DNA from: QQUD01 sp039029915
Lineage (GTDB): Bacteria > Chloroflexota > Anaerolineae > Promineifilales > Promineifilaceae
Length of the DNA: 13,480 nt
Assembly: GCA_039029915.1 (NCBI GenBank)
Contig: JBCCFD010000198.1
Location: forward strand, 1 to 13,480
Direction: 5' to 3'
Each line of letters opens with the position of its first letter. The stretch's first letter is position 1. The notes below the pieces were generated by a model. That model ran no database searches, was not told the DNA's origin, and was given only the letters and a program-made list of their open reading frames with translations. The position numbers and the translations under genes are program-made. This document shows, in pieces, positions 1-7,200 of this stretch.

Positions 1-1856
1 CACTGCATCGTGTAGAGGTGATAGTAACGGCCTCGTTTGGCCAAAAGCTGCTCATGGGTGCCGCGTTCAACAATACGGCCGTTATCCAGCACCACAATCT
101 GATCCGAGCCCACAATGGTGCTGAGACGGTGGGCAATCACAAAGCTCGTGCGACCTCGCATCAGCGTCTCCAGCGCGTGCTCAATCTGTTTTTCAGTGGC
201 CGTGTCCACACTGCTGGTGGCCTCATCGAGGATAAGCAGGCGGGGGTCAGCCAAGAGGGCACGGGCAAATGAGATGAGCTGTCGTTGCCCAACGCTCAAA
301 TTAACCCCATTCTCGCCCACCTCCATCTCATAACCACCCGGCAAGCGGCTGATAAACTCATGCGCCCCAACTGCCTTTGTGGCTTCCATAATTTCGTCGT
401 CGGTGGCATCTAAACGGCCGTAACGAATATTCTCCGTAATCGTACCCGTAAACAGGAACGTATCCTGTAGCACAATACCCAACTGTTCACGCAAACTCGA
501 CTGGGTCACCTGTCGGATATCGTGCCCGTCAATCGTAATTTCTCCCTCACCTTCTTCCACATCAAAAAAGCGCGACAGGAGACGAATAATGGTGCTTTTT
601 CCAGCACCCGTTTCCCCCACAAAGGCAAAGCGTTGCCCTGAAGCAACGTCAAGATTGATATTAGAAAGCACTTTCGTCCCATTGCCGTAGCCAAAGCTGA
701 CGTTATCAAAAGCGACGTGGCCTTCAATCGCTGGCAAATCATACGCATCTTCAGAATCGATGATATCTGGCTGTCGATCAAGTAAATTAAAGATGCGCTC
801 GCTGGCCGCCATCGTCGCTTGGAAAGTGTTATATCGCTGAGCCAGCTCTCGAATCGGGTTGAAGAATCGCTCAACGTAGAGGACAAACGCCACCAGCGTG
901 CCTGCGGTCAATGAATCCCCAATAACGAGCCAGCCGCCCACGCCCACCACCAGCGCCGTAGCCAAAGACCCCATAAAGTCAACGCCAGGAAAGAAGAGCG
1001 CGGCAAGACGGGTGGCATCAATGTTGGCATCGTAGTAGGAGCGGTTGAGGTCGTTAAAATAACGGCCGTTTTCATCCTCACGCGTAAAGCTTTTCGTCAC
1101 TCGAATGCCCGTAATTGACTCATTGAGATACCCATTGATAAGCGATAATCGCTGGCGGGTGGCTCGATAAGCTAATCGAACCCGCTGCCGCCAATAGTCT
1201 GTGAGCCAAATCATAAGCGGGATAACCAAATAAGCGACCAGCGCCAAACGCCAATTTTGAACTAGCATCGCAATAATGATGCCCAACAAAATGAAGAACG
1301 AGCGGAACAGCCCGGTGATTGACCAGGTAATAAAATCTTGCAAAACGCCAACATCGCTGATCAAGCGACTCATCAAGCGGCCAACGCTGTAGTTATTAAA
1401 AAAGCTAAGCGTCAGCGTATGTAAATGGCGAAACAGCCGACTGCGAAAATCAGCCACCACCCGCGTGCCCACATACGCCATAATCGAAATACGAATGCGG
1501 TTGATAATCCATTCACCCAATGCTGCAAAAATGAAAAGCGCGGACCAAAATCGAAGCGCGGTTGGATCGTTGGCCCGAATGCCGTCATCAATGGCAAACC
1601 CAATGATTGTTGGCCCAGCCACGTTAAGCAGTGAACTAACAATCATGAAGGCAATGGCCGTGTATAAACGCCGCTTGTAGGGCGTTACAAATTCAAACAG
1701 GCGGCGAACCAAGCGGCTGTCATACGCTTTGCCCAACAGTTCATCTTCGTATTTAAGAATATTTGCAATCCGTTCTTCCCGCGCGGCCCGCGTTTCGGGC
1801 GTTTCATCTTGAAAGGTTTGGAAGAAGGAACGACGGTTGTTGATATTTTGAGTCAT
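1..1856 (-). CDS. ABC exporter half-transporter, canonical-site subunit of a heterodimer (partial, C-terminus off the left edge)
   Basis: Fused membrane-ATPase ABC exporter subunit that would pump drugs, lipids or peptides out across the inner membrane. I translated the minus strand from the ATG at 1856 and found it open to the window edge (618 codons); only a few C-terminal residues should be missing. The N-terminal half is a six-helix exporter membrane domain (roughly residues 50-340). The ATPase domain has Walker A GETGAGKST (415-423), signature LSVGQRQ (520-526), Walker B ILDEATSSVD with D544 and catalytic E545, and H-loop AHR with H567. The signature deviates from LSGGQ by a Val. An AAAGG sequence lies 8 nt before the start. 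It follows the other exporter gene by 74 bp on the same strand, so the two are probably co-transcribed. Paired with the degenerate neighbour, it fits the TM287/288, BmrCD and LmrCD type of heterodimer. The substrate is unknown. Confidence 0.93.
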   Translation of the reverse strand, partial: MTQNINNRRSFFQTFQDETPETRAAREERIANILKYEDELLGKAYDSRLVRRLFEFVTPYKRRLYTAIAFMIVSSLLNVAGPTIIGFAIDDGIRANDPTALRFWSALFIFAALGEWIINRIRISIMAYVGTRVVADFRSRLFRHLHTLTLSFFNNYSVGRLMSRLISDVGVLQDFITWSITGLFRSFFILLGIIIAMLVQNWRLALVAYLVIPLMIWLTDYWRQRVRLAYRATRQRLSLINGYLNESITGIRVTKSFTREDENGRYFNDLNRSYYDANIDATRLAALFFPGVDFMGSLATALVVGVGGWLVIGDSLTAGTLVAFVLYVERFFNPIRELAQRYNTFQATMAASERIFNLLDRQPDIIDSEDAYDLPAIEGHVAFDNVSFGYGNGTKVLSNINLDVASGQRFAFVGETGAGKSTIIRLLSRFFDVEEGEGEITIDGHDIRQVTQSSLREQLGIVLQDTFLFTGTITENIRYGRLDATDDEIMEATKAVGAHEFISRLPGGYEMEVGENGVNLSVGQRQLISFARALLADPRLLILDEATSSVDTATEKQIEHALETLMRGRTSFVIAHRLSTIVGSDQIVVLDNGRIVERGTHEQLLAKRGRYYHLYTMQ

Positions 1857-1877
1857 GGTAAAAACCTTTGGTTAAAA

Positions 1878-1918
1878 GTTGCAGAGTGGCAAAGTTGCAG
1901 AGTAAACACTTTGCCACT
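1878..1918. repeat. Small intergenic repeat and hairpin between the two exporter genes
   Basis: GTTGCAGAGT occurs twice with a 16-bp period (1878-1887 and 1894-1903). AGTGGCAAAGT (1885-1895) is the exact reverse complement of ACTTTGCCACT (1908-1918), giving an 11-bp stem with a 12-nt loop. In the direction of transcription (minus) there is only a short T-tract some distance after the stem, so I do not call it a terminator. It may be an mRNA processing or stability element, or simple intergenic repeat drift. Confidence 0.55.
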
Positions 1919-1930
1919 TGCCACCTTGCT

Positions 1931-3703
1931 CTACATCCTGTTCTGAAGCGCTACAAACGCCTCTTGATCTTTTAGCTGCAAATCATAAATTTCGCGATAG
2001 AGGCCGTTTTCAGCGAGGAGCTCATCATGGGTGCCGCGCTCAACGATACGGCCGTGATCTAGCACCAGAATCATGTCCGCCTGTTTGAGCGTCAGCAGCC
2101 GCTGGGCGATTATAAAAGTGGTTCGCCCCTCCATCAGCAGTTCCAACGCCTCCTGAATCAGATGCTCTGTTTCAGTATCTACACTGCTGGTTGAATCATC
2201 CAGAATGAGAATACGGGGATCTGAGAGTAAAGCTCGGGCGATGGCGATTCTTTGCTTTTGCCCACCGCTTAGCGTTACGCCTCGCTCTCCGACCCGCGTA
2301 TCGTACCCTTCGGTTAGATTTTGAATGAAATCGTAGGCAGATGCCGCTTTAGATGCCGCAACAATATCATCCATGGTGGCCGTGGAACGGCCGTATGCAA
2401 TATTTTCAGCCACCGTTTGGCTAAATAAAAACGGATCCTGTAGCACCATGCCAATATGGCTACGCAAGCTCTTTAGCGTCAAATCGCGCACATCGTGCCC
2501 ATCCAGCAGCACCTGTCCCTCAGTGGATTCATAGAATCGAGGAATCAAATTGGTAACCGTTGACTTACCCGAGCCAGTTGGGCCAATGAGTGCAATCTTC
2601 TGACCGGGGTAAGCGGTGAAGCTAATGTCTTCTAAAATTTTGACGCCAGCTTGGTAAGAAAAACCGACCTGTTTAAAAGTAATTTCCCCGCGAGCCTCAT
2701 CATAATTAATAGCGTTCTCACGGTCAGCAATCTCATTCGGCATGTCCATTATTTCAAAAACGCGACTCGCGCTAGCCCCTGCCGTCGCCGCCAGATTCAC
2801 TAAAAATCCTAATCGCTGCACGGGTGCCGCCAGCATCAGGACATAAGAAATAAGCGCGAAGAGCGACCCAATCGTAATATCGCCGCTTAAAGCGAGTGGG
2901 CCACCGTACCACAGCAAGATAAAGATACTTACCGACACCAAAAAAATAAAATATGGCCAGTTGTTGGCCCAGGTACGAATCAAGCTAAAACGCCGATCAA
3001 ACCACTCATCATTTTCCTTATCAAACTTATCGAGTTCAAATGGCTCACGGGCAAATGCTTTGACCACCCCAATACCCGTTAAGCTTTCCTGCATTGTGGT
3101 AGACAGCACCCCCATCTGCTCTTGAATGCGCTTAAACATGGGGCGCACGATATTGCCAAACCGAATGGTTGAGAAGATAAGCAGCGGAAAAGGAATCATG
3201 CCCAATAGCGCCAGCTGCCATGATTCTAAAAGCATCGCAATCACGACCCCAACCAAGAGTAGAAGCGTAGCCAGCAAGTCCATTAAACCAATCCCGACAA
3301 AGCGCTCGGTCTCAGTAATATCGCTGGTAGCTCGGCTCATCATATCCCCAGTGTGGGTTTTATCGTGAAAAGAGAAGGGCAGATACTGCACCGCGTTGTA
3401 GAAGTTGTTGCGCAAATCGTAAGCGACGCGAAAGGTGAGCCACTCGCCGTAAAATCGTTGCCCAAAACCAGCCACTCCGCGAAAGACAGCAATCCCTAAA
3501 ATAATGCCTCCGGCTACAAAAAGCGCGCGCGGATCGCCAGCGGCTAACCCATTATCAATCGCATCTTTGATAATTTGAGGCACAAATAGGTTAAGTAACG
3601 CCGCGGCCATCATAGACACATAGCCCACAATAAGCTGACCCCGATACGGCCGTAAATAGCCGAATAAGCGTTTGTACACATCTAATTTACTTTCGTTCAC
3701 CAT
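1931..3703 (-). CDS. ABC exporter half-transporter, degenerate-site subunit of a heterodimer
   Basis: Membrane-ATPase fusion of the multidrug/lipid exporter class, 590 residues from the start chosen here. The ATG at 3703 (or the GTG directly after it) is preferred over an ATG 27 nt upstream because AAGGAG lies just before it. The membrane domain (about residues 20-310) carries the expected hydrophobic helices. The ATPase domain has Walker A GPTGSGKST (374-382), a canonical LSGGQKQ signature (479-485), Walker B ILDDSTSSVD in which the catalytic Glu is replaced by Asp (D503), and an H-loop reading AQR (Q534 instead of His). The paired Glu-to-Asp and His-to-Gln changes are known for the non-hydrolysing site of heterodimeric exporters such as TM287, so I read this as specialisation, not decay. 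It is the first gene of a two-gene minus-strand operon. Confidence 0.95.
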   Translation of the reverse strand: MVNESKLDVYKRLFGYLRPYRGQLIVGYVSMMAAALLNLFVPQIIKDAIDNGLAAGDPRALFVAGGIILGIAVFRGVAGFGQRFYGEWLTFRVAYDLRNNFYNAVQYLPFSFHDKTHTGDMMSRATSDITETERFVGIGLMDLLATLLLLVGVVIAMLLESWQLALLGMIPFPLLIFSTIRFGNIVRPMFKRIQEQMGVLSTTMQESLTGIGVVKAFAREPFELDKFDKENDEWFDRRFSLIRTWANNWPYFIFLVSVSIFILLWYGGPLALSGDITIGSLFALISYVLMLAAPVQRLGFLVNLAATAGASASRVFEIMDMPNEIADRENAINYDEARGEITFKQVGFSYQAGVKILEDISFTAYPGQKIALIGPTGSGKSTVTNLIPRFYESTEGQVLLDGHDVRDLTLKSLRSHIGMVLQDPFLFSQTVAENIAYGRSTATMDDIVAASKAASAYDFIQNLTEGYDTRVGERGVTLSGGQKQRIAIARALLSDPRILILDDSTSSVDTETEHLIQEALELLMEGRTTFIIAQRLLTLKQADMILVLDHGRIVERGTHDELLAENGLYREIYDLQLKDQEAFVALQNRM

Positions 3704-3814
3704 TTGCTCCTTTTGGTTGAACAGAAACAAAGACTTTTAAATAACGAGGGTGGATCAGTTTCCGTTCACATAAATACGACTGTATCACTTTGGCTTTGAA
3801 AGTTCTTGGAAATT

Positions 3815-3834
3815 TATCGATGACCTATCGATAG
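3815..3834. promoter_or_regulatory. Candidate operator: phased TATCGAT pair
   Basis: TATCGAT occurs at 3815-3821 and 3826-3832, one helical turn apart. The second copy sits inside the self-complementary CTATCGATAG (3825-3834). It lies about 110-130 bp upstream of the exporter operon start on the minus strand. Binding by a regulator is an inference only; no cognate regulator gene is adjacent. Confidence 0.3.
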
Positions 3835-4092
3835 TGATTAGATAATTACCTAACACGATTGTATGCAACAGAGCCAACTTTGTCGATAAATATAGGGGGA
3901 TCGTACTGAAATTGTTAGTAATAGAACCAGTAAGACAAAAGTCCTATGCTGTAGCGCATACGAGATTTGCAAGAAAATAGCCACAATCAGTGTGCATCAC
4001 ATTTGGGGAAAATTAGGAGCCAACTTTTTCTTCACCAAAAATTCCCCTGCTCGCCTGCATTTTGCAAATCATGAGTGCAAATTGAATTGTTT

Positions 4093-4173
4093 AGGACTTA
4101 CGCAAATAGCGGTCACTGAGCCTGTCGAAGTGACTTTCTTAACCCTTCGACAGGCTCAGGGTGCGTAAGTCCT
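4093..4173 (+). repeat. 81-bp MITE-like inverted-repeat element, copy 1
   Basis: The ends are perfect 12-bp inverted repeats, AGGACTTACGCA (4093-4104) and TGCGTAAGTCCT (4162-4173). Inside is a second perfect inverted repeat, CTGAGCCTGTCGAAG (4116-4130) and CTTCGACAGGCTCAG (4145-4159), around a 14-nt loop, so the whole unit can fold into a two-stage hairpin. A second copy lies at 12203-12283 with four mismatches over 81 bp. No transposase is encoded. A non-autonomous element mobilised in trans is the likeliest reading; no clear target-site duplication is visible. From memory, the inner palindrome resembles a repeat widespread in bacterial genomes. It ends 45 bp before the surface-protein start codon. 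Confidence 0.85.
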
Positions 4174-4218
4174 GTTGTTGTATTGGTAGTTCGTATCAAT
4201 TTGTATCGGAGAATTAAG

Positions 4219-7200
4219 ATGGAAAATCAATTTTGGCATTCATCCCCTAAAATGGGTTGGTCGCTTATCGCTCTTTCGGCCTTGATTGGCCTGTTGTCGT
4301 TAACGGCACCCAGCCAAGCCGCCGTAGCAAACCAATATTTTGCCCTTAACAACACCGCTAGCTGCTCCCCTTTAGCACAGCGCATTGAGGCTGAAACGGC
4401 CGTTCTTTCAGGAAACTTCGAAATCGGAAGCGCTGCCTCGGCCAGCGGCGAACAATTCATCCACGTACCAGACAACACCACCAATTTTCAAAGCGGCCCC
4501 TCTACCCATTATGCGGAATTTTGCGTTGATATCTTAGCCTCTGGCACCTACCAAATTAACAGTAACATCAAGGCCCCAGAAGGGGATGACAACTCATTCT
4601 ACGTCGCCATTGATGATGTCCCAACCTCAGGTTATCTTTGGGACACCACCTTAACCAGCGTTTTCGTTAATGACTATGTAAGCGAGCGGGGCGGTTCAGA
4701 TCCGGTCACTTGGTCGCTCACGCCCGGTCAAAGAGTGATTCGCCTTTATCTCCGAGAAGATGGCACCCAATTAGATTGGATCGAGGTTGAAAAAATCGGG
4801 GACGATCCCCCACTGATTATCAACCCAGGCAATCAAACAAATGATGAAAATGACACCGTATCGCTACAAATCGATGCGCTCGATCCTGAAAACGGAACGC
4901 TGACTTATTCAGCAACGGGCCTGCCAGATAATTTAACAATCAGCAATAGCACAGGTGAAATTTCCGGCATATTATCACACGACAGCTCTGGCAATTACGA
5001 TGTCACCGTCACGGTAAGCGATGGCAGTCATTCTCCAACCATTGAGTTCGATTGGACCGTTAATAATGTTAACCAATTACCAACCCTCACCAATCCCGGA
5101 GATCAATCTGATGTTGAAAATGAAACAATCTCGCTTCAAATTGTGGCGGATGATGCAGATGGGGAAACATTAACGTATTCAGCCACCAACCTACCCAACA
5201 ATTTATCAATGAACCCAAGCAGCGGCCTCATTACCGGCCAATTGACGTTAGGGAGTGCTGGCACCTATGCCGTGACAGTCACAGTGGATGACGGCATTGA
5301 CGAAGTAGATGCCACATTGACATGGACTGTCTTTGCTCGCCCTGAAGCCAGCATTGATGTTGAATTTTTGACGAATGGCTCTAATGCAGATTCAGTGACC
5401 GGTCCCGGCTTGGTGGTTGGCACGGCCGTTAATTGGGAATACAACATCACAAACACCGGCAATTTTGACTTAATCAATGTCGTCGTCACCGATGACCAGC
5501 TTGGTCAAATTTGTACCCTTGCCACGCTCGATATTGATGAGGCAACGACCTGTTCCGACTCAGGAACGGCAGTATCGGGGCAATACAGCGCCACGGCCAG
5601 CGTCACGGGTGAGCCAGTTGATGCGCAAGGTGACCCTGCCCGCCATCCTGACAACAGCTTGGTGGATGATCCAACCGATAGCGACAATAGTCACTACGTC
5701 GGGTATGAAGAAGTTATTTCAAGCGTTGACCTCGAGTTGACCACCAACGGCAGCGATGCGGACTCAGCCCCCGGCATTGGTGCCAATATTGGTGATCCTA
5801 TCTCATGGGTTTACACCGTTACCAACGATGGTGAAATCGATCTAGGCAGCATCACCGTAACGGACGGTGAGCAGGGTGAAATCTGTACGATTCCTGATTT
5901 AGAACCCAATGAATCTGCCAGCTGTTCAATTTCAGATACGGCCGTTGAAGGTCAATACAGCACTACCGCCACCGCGACGGGTATCCCCATTGACGAAAAT
6001 GGTGATCCAGCCGAATATCCGGGTGGCCTACTGATTCCAACGGCGACCGATTCTGATAGCACTCATTATTTAGGTTTTGAAGCGGGCGTAGCCTCCATCG
6101 ATGTTGAAATGAGCACCAATGGCTTTGATGCGGATGATCCCACTGGGCCAACGATCAACTTTGGAGAGCCAATTGAGTGGGTTTATACCGTCACCAACGA
6201 TGGTCCATTTGATTTAAAACGGGTTGAGATTGTAGACAGCGTGCTGGGTGATGTTTGTATCATCAACGATCTCGCCATGAATGAAACCCAAACCTGTACC
6301 GTCAATGACACCGCAGGGGATGGGCAATATGCCGCCGAAGCGTCTGTGGTTGGCGAGCCAGTTGATGAAGCGGGTAATTCTGCAACCAACCCAGACGGCA
6401 GTGAAGTCCCTGACGCCACCGACAGCGATATGAGCCATTACTTTGGCTTTGTGCCGCTCTTGCCCGATATCGACATTGAATTCCTCACCAACGATTTTGA
6501 TGCAGATGACCCAACGGGGCCGATCATTTCTGATGAGGCGAGCGTGTCATGGCGGTATGTTGTAGAAAATACGGGTAATTTAGACCTAAAAGATGTGACT
6601 GTCACAGACAGCACTTTAGGCGTTGTTTGTACCATTTTGCTGTTGGAAATTGATGATTCAACGGAATGTACAGCCAGCGGAACGGCCGTAACGGGTCAAT
6701 ACAGCAGCACAGCCAGCGTCACCGGCACCCCTGTTGATGACCTTGGTAACCCCGTACCTGACATTACAGCCCCCACCGACTCTGACGACAGTCACTATTT
6801 AGGCGTTGACGATGTCACCCCCGCCATTCAGCTTGAAAAAAGCGTCTATCTTGGGCACAGTGACGGGACGGGATGCGTAGCAAGTCAAGAGCTGGTGCTG
6901 GGTGAGTCAGGAACGGCCGTGACCTTCTGCTTTGAAATCACAAACTTCGGCAACACCTACATCAATAGCCTCTCGCTGGATGATCCCGCCTTGAACGCCA
7001 CCATTAGCGACTTAGAGCTGTTGAATCTTGATTCTTACCCTCTCGCTCCCGGCGACTCAACGACGCTCTATTATGAAACAACGATAGCTGGCGACTTACT
7101 AAATATAGCCACAGCCACAGGGGTTCCGGTCAATTCAGGCGGTACGCCCTATGTTGGCATCAATGCACCATCCGATAGCGATACGGCCGAAATCGACGCC

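Larger units (their letters stand above)
3704..4218. other. Divergent intergenic spacer between exporter operon and surface-protein gene
   Basis: This 515-bp non-coding stretch must hold the promoters of both the exporter operon (minus) and the surface-protein gene (plus). No convincing -35/-10 pair was found for either. It contains two TATCGAT copies 11 bp apart (3815-3821 and 3826-3832), the second inside the perfect palindrome CTATCGATAG (3825-3834), which would suit a repressor site. A small TATGC/GCATA inverted pair lies near 3946-3961. The 81-bp element at 4093-4173 is listed separately. TGCAAAT-type words recur at about 3964, 4062 and 4076. No coding potential was recognised. Confidence 0.6.

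Noticed and set aside
506..886. 126-residue open frame on the minus strand
   Set aside because: It lies in another frame of the intact ABC exporter gene, whose own frame is open across the region with clear motifs.
1931..3703. Asp-for-Glu and Gln-for-His changes read as a decaying exporter gene
   Set aside because: The frame is intact and the changes match the known non-hydrolysing subunit of heterodimeric exporters.
4093..4173. Rho-independent terminator for an upstream gene
   Set aside because: No plus-strand gene ends upstream, there is no T-tract after the stem, and the nested structure recurs as a discrete 81-bp unit.
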